Position numbers and translations under genes: made by a program
Source: Murimonas intestini
GTDB lineage: Bacteria; Bacillota; Clostridia; Lachnospirales; Lachnospiraceae
NCBI RefSeq assembly: GCF_024622195.1
Contig: NZ_JANKBI010000001.1
Span: 372,001 to 436,000 of the forward strand
Length of the DNA stretch: 64,000 nucleotides
Reading direction: 5' to 3'
Notes under the pieces: generated by a model
What the model was told of the DNA's origin: nothing
The model's database searches: none
The model's input: the letters and a program-made list of their open reading frames with translations, nothing else
Part shown: positions 1-9,417 of the stretch, one piece after another
Layout: the number at the start of each line of letters is the position of its first letter
Position numbering within the stretch: position 1 is the stretch's first letter

Positions 1-835
1 ATATCTTTCCTGTATATCCAACTACAGGTGCAAAATAGATGGCATCGTTATATACACGGACAGTATCCTCCACCACATCCACACCCTGGTATTTATCTTT
101 ATTTTCCATTATGGTGGCCATGGTATTTTCATCAATATCCCTGGCAATCGTAACTGCCTTGTATTTCTGATAGCTGTTCTGTGCCACGGCGCTTCGAAGC
201 CCCACCATCTTTACAAGCTCTTCCTTTGTATAGCTTTGCGGAAGCTCATAGGAAGCCAGATCTTCCGGAGTATAGTCTTCATCTATCAAACCGAAATTCT
301 CTGAATTGCTCAGCTCCTCGATCATCTCAGAGGCTGTCATATTGCGCTGTTCGGCTGTCAGGTCATCTATGTAAGGCTCGCCGAAAACATCCGCCTTAAA
401 ACGAAGCAGCGATGTTCCGCTTTTCGTATATGCATAATCCCCGCTTCCATCCAGTACAATGCCGAAATCAGAAGTAATGCTGTTTCCGCCGCCCTCGATG
501 ATCTGTATAAGTCCATACATACTTCTGTTCAGCGAAAGATTACGTTCTTTCCTTGTCTCATAAGTGCCGTTATCTTCAAATGTAACGGAGTAAGCCAGTT
601 TATTATAGGCCAGAAGGCCTCCCTCTGAATCGTATATATTTCCTCTTGTGCTTTTTAGTACCTCTTCCTTCCTGATCTGCATTGTAAAATCATTCAGATA
701 ACTTTCACCGTTAATGATCTGCAGGCTGAAAAGGCGCTGCACAAGTATGCATGCCAGAAGGGTGAATGCCACTCCCAGAATGGCGATCCTGGAATCTCCT
801 ATCTTTGTCAGTACTTTTTTGATCTTTTTAAACAA
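1..835 (-). CDS. mrdA: Penicillin-binding protein 2 (class B), N-terminal part, cut by window edge
   Basis: About 278 residues are visible and the reading frame runs off the left edge. The protein has a short basic N-terminus, one membrane anchor at about residues 17-40, and then the class B PBP dimerisation motif RGNIYDSEGGLLAYN at about 64-78. The transpeptidase domain is outside the window. The likely start is a TTG at 835, preceded by AAAGGAG at a spacing of about 11, and it overlaps the mreD stop by 8 bases. PBP2 cross-links peptidoglycan in the elongasome, and its position directly after mreBCD supports that role. The TTG start is inferred; the family call is firm. Confidence 0.88.
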   Translation of the reverse strand, partial: MFKKIKKVLTKIGDSRIAILGVAFTLLACILVQRLFSLQIINGESYLNDFTMQIRKEEVLKSTRGNIYDSEGGLLAYNKLAYSVTFEDNGTYETRKERNLSLNRSMYGLIQIIEGGGNSITSDFGIVLDGSGDYAYTKSGTSLLRFKADVFGEPYIDDLTAEQRNMTASEMIEELSNSENFGLIDEDYTPEDLASYELPQSYTKEELVKMVGLRSAVAQNSYQKYKAVTIARDIDENTMATIMENKDKYQGVDVVEDTVRVYNDAIYFAPVVGYTGKI

Positions 836-1346
836 AACTATTTACACTCCTTTGTTCTGCCCTCTCAAGTCTGTGGTTGATCCACATGAGCAGGCGGTAG
901 CACACGATGGTAAGCACTATTGTATATACCACTTCCGGGAGGATGATCCTTCCCAGATAAAACGTAAACTGAACCCTTCCCCTGAGTAAAAACTCAAAAA
1001 TATAAAATATGATGCCATAAGCCAGATCGCTTGCCGCAATCAGCAGGATTGGCATCTTGATGTCATCATCATAGAACAGTCTGTAGCATGAACCGCACAG
1101 ATAGCCCATATACATATAGACAAGAGTCTGGAAGCCCAATGCTGAGCCAAAAAACAGGTCTGCCAGGAATCCGCACATGAACCCTACAAACATCCCTTCA
1201 CGCCTTCCCCTCATCAGGGCAAAGGAAACTGTCAGTATTACAAGCAGATTGGGAGATATCCCTCCTATGGCGACCGCAGGCAGTACAGAACACTGCAGTA
1301 TAAAACAAATAAAAATCAAAACAATTATTACAATCCTTCTGCGCAT
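828..1346 (-). CDS. mreD: Rod shape-determining membrane protein MreD
   Basis: This 172-residue, very hydrophobic protein has about five predicted membrane segments, as expected for MreD. The first follows the basic start MRRR. MreD is the integral-membrane scaffold of the rod complex that links MreC to RodA/PBP2. Sequence conservation is low in this family, so the call rests on topology, size and position between mreC (34 bases upstream) and the PBP2 gene (8-base overlap). Confidence 0.87.
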   Translation of the reverse strand: MRRRIVIIVLIFICFILQCSVLPAVAIGGISPNLLVILTVSFALMRGRREGMFVGFMCGFLADLFFGSALGFQTLVYMYMGYLCGSCYRLFYDDDIKMPILLIAASDLAYGIIFYIFEFLLRGRVQFTFYLGRIILPEVVYTIVLTIVCYRLLMWINHRLERAEQRSVNSFV

Positions 1347-1380
1347 GCCAGCCGCTCCTTTCTGTCAGTCTGTCCTAAGA

Positions 1381-2391
1381 TCATTGTTCGCCGCCTTCTG
1401 TCGGCCCGGCCTCTGTCTGGTTCTCTGTCTGATTCTCCGTCCGGGCTTCTGTACCGCTCTCTGCCTCTGTCCCGTCCGTTTCAGTCTGGGAAGCCAGCGG
1501 GTCGTCTACAGGTTCTTTCTGCTTATTAGAATTGGACACGCTCTCCGGGGCATCCTGCTTCAGCTCAGTAATTACAAGGACTTCCTGCAGATGCTTAAAA
1601 TCCACAGCCGGAGTAATATATCCTGAACTCGTCAGCTTATTGGAATCCAGGGACAGCTCGCTCACATAACCGATCAGTATGCCCGGAAGAAATTTCTCGC
1701 TGACATTTGATGTCACTACCTTATCTCCCACATTTACTTTGCCGTCAGCATCTGTAAGCTTTACAAGATTGACCTTGCCCTCGTCGATGAGCCTTAAGTC
1801 CCCCGCGATCACACATGTATCCAGGGTTGTGGATATCTGTCCGCTTACATTGCTGTTGTCATCGATGATGGAACGGACTGTAGACCATTTTGGCCCCACT
1901 TCTGTGATAATGCCCACAAGCCCGCTGTCTGCGATCACATTCATATCCACCTTGAAGCCGTCATCAGAGCCTTTGTCGATCGTAAAAGTGCTGAACCAGT
2001 TTCCTGTCTCATTTGCAATAATCCTGGCCCCTACTTTCTCATAATCATACTGCTCATCCAGCTCATAGAGCCTCCGAAGCCTGTCCAGCTCCTCTTTTTC
2101 CTGCTGCAGCTGGCTGTTCTCGGCGGTGAGGGAATCTACCTTTGCCTGCAGGTCCCTGTTCTCCGTTACAAGATCCTGGGAACTCTGGAAATACGCCCCT
2201 TTTTCTGCTATCCAGTTCCCGACCGTATTCACTCCATTCTGGATCGGAGTGATCACATAACCCGCTATATATTTCAAGGGTCCCTTTCCCATATCTGTTG
2301 TAAATGACAGCAGAATCATGGCAAAGCAAAAAACTGTCAGGATGATCAGGATATATTTACTTTTCATTGAATCGTTCAGTTTCTTTTTCAT
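1381..2391 (-). CDS. mreC: Rod shape-determining protein MreC
   Basis: The 336-residue protein has a membrane anchor at about 13-30, a coiled coil at about 72-110 rich in heptad leucines (TENRDLQAKVDSLTAEN and following), and the extracellular double beta-barrel domain at about 115-275. MreC organises the cell-wall synthesis complex outside the membrane. The last 50 or so residues form a low-complexity Glu/Thr/Gln tail with TENQ repeats, beyond the usual end of the family fold. The gene starts 13 bases after the mreB stop, with GAGGA before the ATG. Confidence 0.92.
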   Translation of the reverse strand: MKKKLNDSMKSKYILIILTVFCFAMILLSFTTDMGKGPLKYIAGYVITPIQNGVNTVGNWIAEKGAYFQSSQDLVTENRDLQAKVDSLTAENSQLQQEKEELDRLRRLYELDEQYDYEKVGARIIANETGNWFSTFTIDKGSDDGFKVDMNVIADSGLVGIITEVGPKWSTVRSIIDDNSNVSGQISTTLDTCVIAGDLRLIDEGKVNLVKLTDADGKVNVGDKVVTSNVSEKFLPGILIGYVSELSLDSNKLTSSGYITPAVDFKHLQEVLVITELKQDAPESVSNSNKQKEPVDDPLASQTETDGTEAESGTEARTENQTENQTEAGPTEGGEQ

Positions 2392-2404
2392 ACTACGTCC
2401 TCGT

Positions 2405-3427
2405 CTATATGGTATTTCCGGTAAAATCTTTCATGGAGTAGGTCAGCTTCTGCAGTTCATCCTGATTCATGATCCTCACAAGCCCCCGGATCGTTGAGAA
2501 TGCCGGCTCCACCACATTGTAAACAGGAATCCCCACCCCTTTATAGAAATATTCCGCAAGGTTAGGTATCTCTGATACTCCTCCGGTGATATAGATCCCG
2601 CTCCTGCGGATATCCTCAAGCAGCTGGGGAGGCGTTCTCTCCAGAGTGTTCTTAAGACTCTCCAGTATCTCGTCAACAGCCTCCAGTATGGCCGCACTGA
2701 CAGGAAGGGCAGGTATCACCTCCTGCCTGGGAAGCCCCGAGATCGTGTTGATACCGTATACAGCCGCCTCCCTGTCCTCACCACGTATGAGATAGGCCAG
2801 GGACTTTTTCAGGTATTCTGATGTCTTCATGCCAATATGCAGATTATATCTGCGGCGCACCATGGTACATATTTCTTCGTCCAGCCTGCGTCCGCCGAAC
2901 TTCAGCATCTTTCCCACTATGATCTTTCCATCGGAAATGACGGAGATCTCAGTTGTATCTGCCCCGATATTGACTACCATATTGCCCTCAGGCTCAAGCA
3001 CAGGCATTCCGATGCCGATGGCGTCAGCCAGGCCCTTATCAATAAGGTTCACCTTCTTTGCCCGGATGCGGACATTGAGCACATTGTAGTAGGCTCTTTT
3101 CTCAACCTCTGAGCTCTCGGTAGGCACTGACATAAAGATTTCCGGATGTCCCGTGAACACCCCTCCGCACCTTTTCAGCAGCCCTGTAAGGACAAGCTCT
3201 GCATTCTTTACATCTGCAATCGCCCCCCCTGTCATTGGGCTTCCCGCCTCCACATTCATCGGAGTCTTTTCATACATCTCAAAAGCCTTCTGCCCCAGGG
3301 CTATCACATTGACCTTATCGCGTATGGCTATCATATTCTTTTCACACAGAAAGTTCTTTTCATTTTTATCACATATTTTAATCGTATCTGTCCCCAGATC
3401 AATTCCATAAGAGCTATGAAATATCAT
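2405..3427 (-). CDS. mreB: Actin-like rod-shape protein MreB
   Basis: The 340-residue cytoskeletal ATPase polymerises on the inner membrane face and guides lateral wall synthesis. The phosphate-1 loop is GIDLGTDTIKI (8-18), the phosphate-2 region VVNIGADTTEISVI (151-164), and the adenosine motif YITGGVSEIP lies near 275. The phosphate-2 motif departs from the common GGGTTE/D form, so this is a divergent MreB of the kind found in Clostridia. The gene heads mreCD and lies 14 bases after radC, an arrangement conserved in Firmicutes. Confidence 0.9.
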   Translation of the reverse strand: MIFHSSYGIDLGTDTIKICDKNEKNFLCEKNMIAIRDKVNVIALGQKAFEMYEKTPMNVEAGSPMTGGAIADVKNAELVLTGLLKRCGGVFTGHPEIFMSVPTESSEVEKRAYYNVLNVRIRAKKVNLIDKGLADAIGIGMPVLEPEGNMVVNIGADTTEISVISDGKIIVGKMLKFGGRRLDEEICTMVRRRYNLHIGMKTSEYLKKSLAYLIRGEDREAAVYGINTISGLPRQEVIPALPVSAAILEAVDEILESLKNTLERTPPQLLEDIRRSGIYITGGVSEIPNLAEYFYKGVGIPVYNVVEPAFSTIRGLVRIMNQDELQKLTYSMKDFTGNTI

Positions 3428-3441
3428 GGATTTCTCTCCTC

Positions 3442-4155
3442 TTATCCTAACAGGATTTTTCGCTCTCTCAGGCTGACATATGATCTGTCTCCCAGTATGA
3501 TATGGTCTAAAAGCCCGATCCCCAGCATACTGCCAGCCTCCTGAATCCGTTTCGTTATCCTTAAGTCATCTTTGCTGGGAGACGGATCCCCGCTGGGATG
3601 ATTGTGTATCAGAACAATTGATACAGCATGATAGTGAAGCGCTTCTAAAAAAATCTCCCTCGGAGAGATCAGCGAAGCATTCACAGTTCCTTTGGAGATG
3701 ATCTGCTCTCCCAGGAGCTTATTCTTGGTATTCAGCATCATTAAGAGCATCTGTTCCTGTCCCAGATGCCTGAAATCTTCCATATAATATCTTGCAATCG
3801 TCTCCGGCTGGCTAAAGCACAGTTCATCTGCCGCACCGGCTTTTGCGATGCGCCTGGAAAACTCAGTCATACATTTGATCTGGATCGCTTTTACCTTCCC
3901 GACGCCTTTTACCTGCATCAGGTCATTCACCGACAAACGGTGAAGTCCCAGCAGACCGTTGGGGGCCCCGGACAATTTCAGGATATCTTTAGCAAGAGAA
4001 AGGGCTTTCGTCCCTTTAGAGCCTGTCCTTATGATGACAGCCAGAAGCTCCGCGTCTGTCAGCCTGGAAGGCCCGTATTTCAGACACTTCTCATACGGCC
4101 TCTCTTCAGGCGGGAGATTTTTCATAGTTGATGCCAGTGTATTATCATTATCCAC
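3442..4155 (-). CDS. radC: RadC/YsnA family JAMM-motif protein
   Basis: The 237-residue protein has an N-terminal helix-hairpin-helix region (about 25-95, VKGVGKVKAIQIK) and a C-terminal metalloprotease-like domain. Its JAMM signature HNHPSGDPSPSKDD (184-197) supplies the two His and the Asp for zinc. The family is named for DNA repair, but its real role is uncertain. The location just before mreB matches Bacillus. The longest frame starts at a GTG with a weak ribosome site; an internal ATG at 4125 (MKNLPPEERP) aligns better with the usual family N-terminus. Confidence 0.9.
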   Translation of the reverse strand: MDNDNTLASTMKNLPPEERPYEKCLKYGPSRLTDAELLAVIIRTGSKGTKALSLAKDILKLSGAPNGLLGLHRLSVNDLMQVKGVGKVKAIQIKCMTEFSRRIAKAGAADELCFSQPETIARYYMEDFRHLGQEQMLLMMLNTKNKLLGEQIISKGTVNASLISPREIFLEALHYHAVSIVLIHNHPSGDPSPSKDDLRITKRIQEAGSMLGIGLLDHIILGDRSYVSLRERKILLG

Positions 4156-4200
4156 AGCTGTTTACCGTGCTCTCCCCCGAATTGGAAAACATAGTAAGCG

Positions 4201-4228
4201 ACTATAAATATTCTTCATTTTATCACAA
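4201..4228 (-). promoter_or_regulatory. Candidate sigma-A promoter for radC-mreBCD-mrdA
   Basis: On the minus strand TTGTGA is followed after 16 bases by TATAGT, in an AT-rich gap with no other function visible. It lies about 45 bases before the radC start and faces into the rod operon. The match is good but not perfect, and no transcript data are available. Confidence 0.45.
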
Positions 4229-4300
4229 ATTAATTTTAAAGTATACACTCTTAATCTTAAATTTTTGTTATTTACCTTAAGAACCTTAAAATTCAGCCTT

Positions 4301-5923
4301 TCAGCTGACATTTGACGCATATCTCCTGATGATGGCTTCTGCCGCCTTCATCCCGTCCATTGCTGCAGAAGTGATGCCGCCTGCATATCCGGCGCCCTCT
4401 CCGCAGGGATAAAGGCCTTTTAATGAACTCTGAAAGTCCTCTCCCCTCTCGATCCTGACCGGAGATGACGTTCTGCTCTCCACTCCGGACAGAAGCGCGT
4501 CGGATCTGTCAAAGCCGGGTATGATGCTCCCACAGCCGGTGATCCCCTCCGCCAGCGAATCCCCCAGTTCCTTTGGAAAGATCCCCCGCAGGTCTGCAAA
4601 TGCATAATCTCCTTTTATGCATGGAGTGATATCTCCCAGCCGGGTACTCATCCGCCCCTCTTTAAAATCCCCGAACAGCTGGATGGGAACTTTACCTTCC
4701 CCTGCCAGAAAAGCGGCTTTTTCCAGCTCTCTCTGAAAAAAGACTCCGCTGAGTGCATCATTTTCTCCCGCCATCCCCCAGGCTTTAAAATCCTCAGGTG
4801 AAACTGTAACTATCATTGCGCTGTTGGCATTCCCGCTGTCACGTTTATGGTAGCTCATGCCGTTGACTGCAAGTCCTCCTTCCTCTGAGGATGCATTCAC
4901 CACGTATCCGCCGGGACACATGCAGAAAGAATAGATCCCCCTGCCTCCTGCCAGCTTTCTCGTCAGTTTATAGCTGGCAGCGCCCAGCTCTTCTATATCC
5001 TTCCGGCCATACTGGTACAGATTGATCATTTCCTGGGGATGTTCTATCCTGAGGCCCACAGCAAAAGGCTTTGCCCGCATGGGCACGGGCTTTTTCGACA
5101 GCAGCTCAAATGTATCTCTCGCACTGTGGCCTATAGCCAGTACGAGCACCCGTGTATCGATGCGCTCTCTTTCGTCTGTTTCTATGCCGCAGACAGAATC
5201 TTTGTCTGTAAATATATCTGTCAGTTTTGTCAGAAAACGGACCTCGCCCCCGAGGCTTATGATCTCCTGCCTTATATTCCTGACTACATCCCGCAGGATA
5301 TCCGTCCCTATATGCGGCTTGGCCTCATAGATGATCTCAGGCGGCGCCCCTGCGTCCACAAGGGTTTCAAGAACAAACTGATTCCTTCCGGCAGGGTCCT
5401 TTACCTGGGTATTTAATTTCCCGTCAGAAAAGGTGCCGGCGCCGCCCTCACCAAACTGGACATTACTGCGGACATCCAGCATGCCTTCCCTCCAGAAACG
5501 CTCTACGCTTTTCTGTCTGTTTTCCACGGCCTCTCCCCGCTCCAGAATGAGGGGGCAGTATCCCGCCCGTGCCAGAAGCAGGCCGCAGAACAGGCCAGCA
5601 GGCCCCATGCCTGCGATGACAGGCCGGCTCTCAAGCTTTTCCCTCCCCGGTTCTGTCATCTTATATTCAGACACATTAACTATCTTTATCCCCGGGCTTT
5701 TGCACCTTCTGACAACTGACTCCTCATTTTTTTCTCTGCACAGCTCTATATCTGCCGTATAGACGAAATAGAGCTCCGGTTTCTTCCGGGCATCCACAGA
5801 TCTTTTCACTATTTTAATATCAGCGATTTCGTTCTCTTTTATCTTGAGGGCTTTCGCTGCTGCTTTGGAAAGCTCATCTTTATTATGCCCCACTTTTAAT
5901 TTCAGCTGCGCTGTTCTTATCAT
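4301..5923 (-). CDS. FAD-dependent dehydrogenase (COG2509 family)
   Basis: The 540-residue cytoplasmic flavoprotein starts with a family-specific domain (about 1-75), then the dinucleotide-binding loop GMGPAG (105-110) followed by LLLARAGYCPLILERG. The C-terminal FAD contact region is GEGAGYAGGITSAAMDG, near 510-527. The family is widespread in Clostridia and has no firmly assigned substrate. The gene is the last in the seven-gene miaB-mutSL operon; its ATG lies immediately before the stop of the preceding flavoprotein gene, which implies translational coupling. Confidence 0.87.
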   Translation of the reverse strand: MIRTAQLKLKVGHNKDELSKAAAKALKIKENEIADIKIVKRSVDARKKPELYFVYTADIELCREKNEESVVRRCKSPGIKIVNVSEYKMTEPGREKLESRPVIAGMGPAGLFCGLLLARAGYCPLILERGEAVENRQKSVERFWREGMLDVRSNVQFGEGGAGTFSDGKLNTQVKDPAGRNQFVLETLVDAGAPPEIIYEAKPHIGTDILRDVVRNIRQEIISLGGEVRFLTKLTDIFTDKDSVCGIETDERERIDTRVLVLAIGHSARDTFELLSKKPVPMRAKPFAVGLRIEHPQEMINLYQYGRKDIEELGAASYKLTRKLAGGRGIYSFCMCPGGYVVNASSEEGGLAVNGMSYHKRDSGNANSAMIVTVSPEDFKAWGMAGENDALSGVFFQRELEKAAFLAGEGKVPIQLFGDFKEGRMSTRLGDITPCIKGDYAFADLRGIFPKELGDSLAEGITGCGSIIPGFDRSDALLSGVESRTSSPVRIERGEDFQSSLKGLYPCGEGAGYAGGITSAAMDGMKAAEAIIRRYASNVS

Positions 5924-7141
5924 TTAAATACTCCTTTTTCCCGCAGCCGCCCTGCCGGCTGTCAGTCCGCTGGCCCAGGCCCACTGCAGGTTATAGCCTC
6001 CGCATGCTCCATCCACATCCAGGATCTCTCCTGCGAAGTACAGGCCGGGACACAGCCGGGATTCCATAGTGGCTGCGTCCACCTCGCTTGTATCCACACC
6101 GCCCAGGCACACCTGGGCTGCCTCAAATGATTTTGTGCCTGTTACTGTGAGGGAGATATCTTTGATTTTGCTGCTCAGCCTGGCCGCTTCTTCGCCGCTC
6201 CAGCCTCCGGGAATGCCCGGAATGCCCCCCGGTGATACCTGGGCTTCTTTTAAAAGCACAGGTATCATCTTTTTTGGAAAAATGCCCTCCAGTGAACTAC
6301 TTTTTCTTAATATCTCATCCACCTGCTCACAGCTGTACTCCGGCATGAGATCCACATGGATGCTCACGGCTTTCCCCTGTTCCAGCGCCTCCGATGCAAA
6401 TCTTGACAGCTGGAAGACTACGATACCTGATATACCGTAATCTGTCCACTGCAGCTCTCCTGACTCTGTCCTCTCCCTGTATCCCTGTGCACAAAAAGAA
6501 AGCCGGACAGTACTTCGTATTCCGGACAGGTTCTTTACAAAGCTTTCCTTAACCTTCAGTGGGACAAGGGCCGGCAGCGGCTTTATAACTGTATGGCCGC
6601 AGGAACTGGCCAGCACATAGCCGCTCCCGTCCGACCCGGTGGCCGGAGCTGCCTTGGAGCCTGCGCAGAGCACAGCGTTTTTCCCCTCATATGTCCAGCC
6701 GTCTGTGTGTACAAGCCACATTTTCTTTTCCCTGTCAAATTCCAGCCCTGTCACCTTCTGGGAACACTTCACTTTTACCTTCAGCCTTTTAAGCTCAGCC
6801 GCAAGAATATCAGCCACCGCGGCTGCCTGTTCAGAATATGGGTAGATACCGCCCCTCTTCTCTCTTGTCAGAAGCCCCATGCTTCCAAAGAAGCTGATAA
6901 TTTCCCCGGGACCCCAGTTCTCCAGGATGGGCCGCACAAACTCCGGATACGTACCTCTGTACATTTCCAAAAGATTTCCCGAGACATTCGTCAGATTACA
7001 TTTGCCGTTTCCCGTCACAAGCAGCTTCTTTGCAGGCTTTTCCCTTCCCTCCAGAAGGATCACCTCTGCCCCGGCTCTGGCCGCTCCAACAGCCGCGGCC
7101 ATTCCGGCAGCGCCTGCCCCGATCACGATCACATCTGCCAT
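5924..7141 (-). CDS. NAD(P)/FAD-dependent oxidoreductase, HI0933/BaiN family
   Basis: A flavoprotein of about 405 residues. It opens with the Rossmann loop VIVIGAGAAGMAAAVGAA, has the family motif KKLLVTGNGKCNLTN and ends with GLYFAGEILDVDGACGGYN, which closes the FAD site. A longer frame reaches 7210, but the ATG at 7141 places the Rossmann strand at residue 3 as usual and overlaps the preceding gene by only 13 bases. BaiN of bile-acid-degrading clostridia belongs to this broad family, but nothing here shows bile-acid activity. Substrate unknown. Confidence 0.87.
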   Translation of the reverse strand: MADVIVIGAGAAGMAAAVGAARAGAEVILLEGREKPAKKLLVTGNGKCNLTNVSGNLLEMYRGTYPEFVRPILENWGPGEIISFFGSMGLLTREKRGGIYPYSEQAAAVADILAAELKRLKVKVKCSQKVTGLEFDREKKMWLVHTDGWTYEGKNAVLCAGSKAAPATGSDGSGYVLASSCGHTVIKPLPALVPLKVKESFVKNLSGIRSTVRLSFCAQGYRERTESGELQWTDYGISGIVVFQLSRFASEALEQGKAVSIHVDLMPEYSCEQVDEILRKSSSLEGIFPKKMIPVLLKEAQVSPGGIPGIPGGWSGEEAARLSSKIKDISLTVTGTKSFEAAQVCLGGVDTSEVDAATMESRLCPGLYFAGEILDVDGACGGYNLQWAWASGLTAGRAAAGKRSI

Positions 7142-8463
7142 GGCTTTACAATTCCGGCTTCTATGAGCTTCTGCAGAGACATAAGAATACCCATCTTCGC
7201 ATGTTCCCATGTCAGGCCTCCCTGGAAATACACTGCATACGGCGGTTTAACTGGTCCGTCTGCACTCAGCTCTATAGATGACCCCTGCACAAAAGCACCT
7301 GCCGCCATAATCACATCACTGTCATAGCCCGGCATGGCCCACGGCTCAGGCGTGACATAGCTGTCCACAGGAGCAGCCGCCTGGATCCCCCTGCAGAAAG
7401 CAATGACACCTTCCGGACAGCCAAATTCAACAGCCTGTATAATATCATGGCGCTCCTCCGAACCTCCCGGCACTACATAATATCCCAGCTCCTCATAGAT
7501 GTTTGCTGCAAACACAGCTCCTTTAAGAGCACCTGCTGTCACTGTGGGCGCCAGGAACAGCCCCTGATAAAATGACTGCATTACCCCAAGTGAAGCCCCC
7601 ACCTCTTTTCCAAGCCCCGGTGATGTCAGGCGGTATGCCGCATTCTCCACACATTCCTTAGTCCCTGCAATATAACCTCCGATAGGAGCCAGACCACCTC
7701 CCGGATTCTTGATCAGAGATCCTACAGTCATATCTGCACCCACATCAGAAGGTTCCATCTCTTCTACAAACTCTCCATAACAGTTATCCACCATACAGAT
7801 AATGCTGGGATCTATACTCTTGACAAATTCAATAGCCTCCCCTATCTGCTGCACAGACAGCGTCGGCCTTGTCTGGTACCCCTTCGAGCGCTGGATGGCC
7901 ACAAGCTTTGTATCAGCTTTTATGGCTTTTCTGATGCCCTCGAAATCAAAGCTGCCGTCAGCTTTTAAATCAACCTGGGAATAGGACACGCCATATTCTG
8001 CCAGAGATCCTTTTGAAGGCCTGATGCCTATGACCTCCTCCAGCGTGTCATAGGGCTTGCCCGATATAGACAAAAGTCCGTCACCCGGCCTGAGATTAGA
8101 TGAGAGCGCCAGTGAGAGCGCATGTGTCCCGCACGTGATCTGTGGGCGCACCAGGGCGTCCTCCGTATGGAATACAGACGCATAAACTGCCTCCAGAGTG
8201 TCCCTGCCCAGGTCATTATAGCCATATCCGCTGGTACCGTTGAAGCATTCAGCGCACACCCTGTTTTTCTGCATTGCGTCAAGGACCTTCAGCTGGTTGT
8301 ACTGTGCCATCAGGTCAATTTTTTCAAAGCGTTCTTTTAATCTGCCCTCTATCCTGCGGCCGAAAGAAACTGCTTCCTTACTGATCCCCATGGCCCCGTA
8401 CATTTTATCTATCTGATCATTTAACTTATTATCATACTCTGTCATCTTCTGCTCTCCGTTCAT
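7129..8463 (-). CDS. Methionine gamma-lyase-like PLP enzyme (COG4100, YnbB/aluminium-resistance family)
   Basis: The 444-residue protein has the fold-type I PLP enzyme layout. The cofactor-binding region contains CGTHALSLAL near residue 105, and the Schiff-base lysine lies in GSLIKNPGGGLAPIGGYIAG. The family resembles cystathionine/methionine gamma-lyases but is poorly characterised; linkage to miaA and hflX-type genes is common in Firmicutes. Two starts are plausible, ATG 8463 (AAAGGA, spacing 7) and ATG 8445 (GGAG, spacing 8). Both overlap the miaA end. Confidence 0.85.
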   Translation of the reverse strand: MNGEQKMTEYDNKLNDQIDKMYGAMGISKEAVSFGRRIEGRLKERFEKIDLMAQYNQLKVLDAMQKNRVCAECFNGTSGYGYNDLGRDTLEAVYASVFHTEDALVRPQITCGTHALSLALSSNLRPGDGLLSISGKPYDTLEEVIGIRPSKGSLAEYGVSYSQVDLKADGSFDFEGIRKAIKADTKLVAIQRSKGYQTRPTLSVQQIGEAIEFVKSIDPSIICMVDNCYGEFVEEMEPSDVGADMTVGSLIKNPGGGLAPIGGYIAGTKECVENAAYRLTSPGLGKEVGASLGVMQSFYQGLFLAPTVTAGALKGAVFAANIYEELGYYVVPGGSEERHDIIQAVEFGCPEGVIAFCRGIQAAAPVDSYVTPEPWAMPGYDSDVIMAAGAFVQGSSIELSADGPVKPPYAVYFQGGLTWEHAKMGILMSLQKLIEAGIVKPWQM

Positions 8464-9406
8464 TCAAAATTCCTTTTTGGATCAGGATCTCATCCATATG
8501 TGCAAGGATTTTTTCCTCGCTGTAAGAAAACTCATCTTTATTGACCCAGATCACATCCCTTTCCCGCTTAAACCAGGTCAGCTGCCGCTTTGCAAAATGC
8601 CTTGTATCTCTTTTCAGGATATATACAGCCTCCTCCAGCGTGCACCTACCATCCAGGTAATCAAGTATTTCCTTATACCCCAGCCCCTGCATGGACACCA
8701 TGTTCCGGGTACAGCCTTCTCCCTTCAGGCGCTTCACTTCTTCAATCAGACCGGCCTCAAGCATCATGTCGATTCTTTTATTGATCCTGTCATAGAGGAC
8801 GTCCCGTCTGTCATTAAGAACAAAATAAGCAAAGTTATATGGGGATTCTTTTTTTCTCTCCTCTTCATTGTGCTTTGATATAGGTTCTCCAGTTTCCCTG
8901 AAGTACTCCAGCGCCCTTATTACCCTCTTTACATTATTCGCATGGATCTGTTCAGCCGCCAGGGGATCCACCTTCTGAAGTTCCCCGTGCAGGAACAGAG
9001 GGCCCTTTTCTTTTGCCAGCCCTTCTAAGTATTCCCTGTATTCCCGGTTTTCTTCTGTCTCAGTAAAATCTATATCGTACAGGACAGACTGGATATAAAA
9101 GCCTGTCCCTCCCGTGAGGATGGGAACCCTGCCCCTGGCATATATTTCTTCTATATACTTCTTTGCATATTCCTGAAACTTCACTACATTAAATTCTTCC
9201 TTCGGGGACAGCTCATCAATGAGATAATGGCGGACTCCCTGCATCTCCTCCGGCATTATCTTGGCTGAGCCTATATCCATACCCTTATAGACCTGCATGG
9301 AATCAGCTGATATGATTTCACCGCCTGCCATTTTCGCAAGCCTGACAGACAGGCTGGTCTTCCCCACCGCTGTAGGGCCCGTCAATATTATTAAAGGTTT
9401 TTTCAT
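8432..9406 (-). CDS. miaA: tRNA dimethylallyltransferase
   Basis: The 324-residue enzyme transfers dimethylallyl to the N6 of A37 in tRNAs that read UNN codons. The P-loop GPTAVGKT lies at about 10-17. The ISADSMQVY motif carries the catalytic Asp and the acceptor-binding residues, and LTGGTGFYIQ is also present. MiaB, which methylthiolates the same base, is encoded at the head of this operon. The gene starts 11 bases after the mutL stop. Confidence 0.95.
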   Translation of the reverse strand: MKKPLIILTGPTAVGKTSLSVRLAKMAGGEIISADSMQVYKGMDIGSAKIMPEEMQGVRHYLIDELSPKEEFNVVKFQEYAKKYIEEIYARGRVPILTGGTGFYIQSVLYDIDFTETEENREYREYLEGLAKEKGPLFLHGELQKVDPLAAEQIHANNVKRVIRALEYFRETGEPISKHNEEERKKESPYNFAYFVLNDRRDVLYDRINKRIDMMLEAGLIEEVKRLKGEGCTRNMVSMQGLGYKEILDYLDGRCTLEEAVYILKRDTRHFAKRQLTWFKRERDVIWVNKDEFSYSEEKILAHMDEILIQKGILNERRAEDDRV

Positions 9407-9417
9407 TCATATCCACC

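Noticed and set aside
714..1626. Plus-strand frames opposite mrdA, mreD and mreC
   Set aside because: They mirror real minus-strand genes and have no family motif or ribosome site.
5924..7141. Assignment as bile-acid enzyme BaiN
   Set aside because: The family is broad and the context is mutSL-miaA, not a bai operon.
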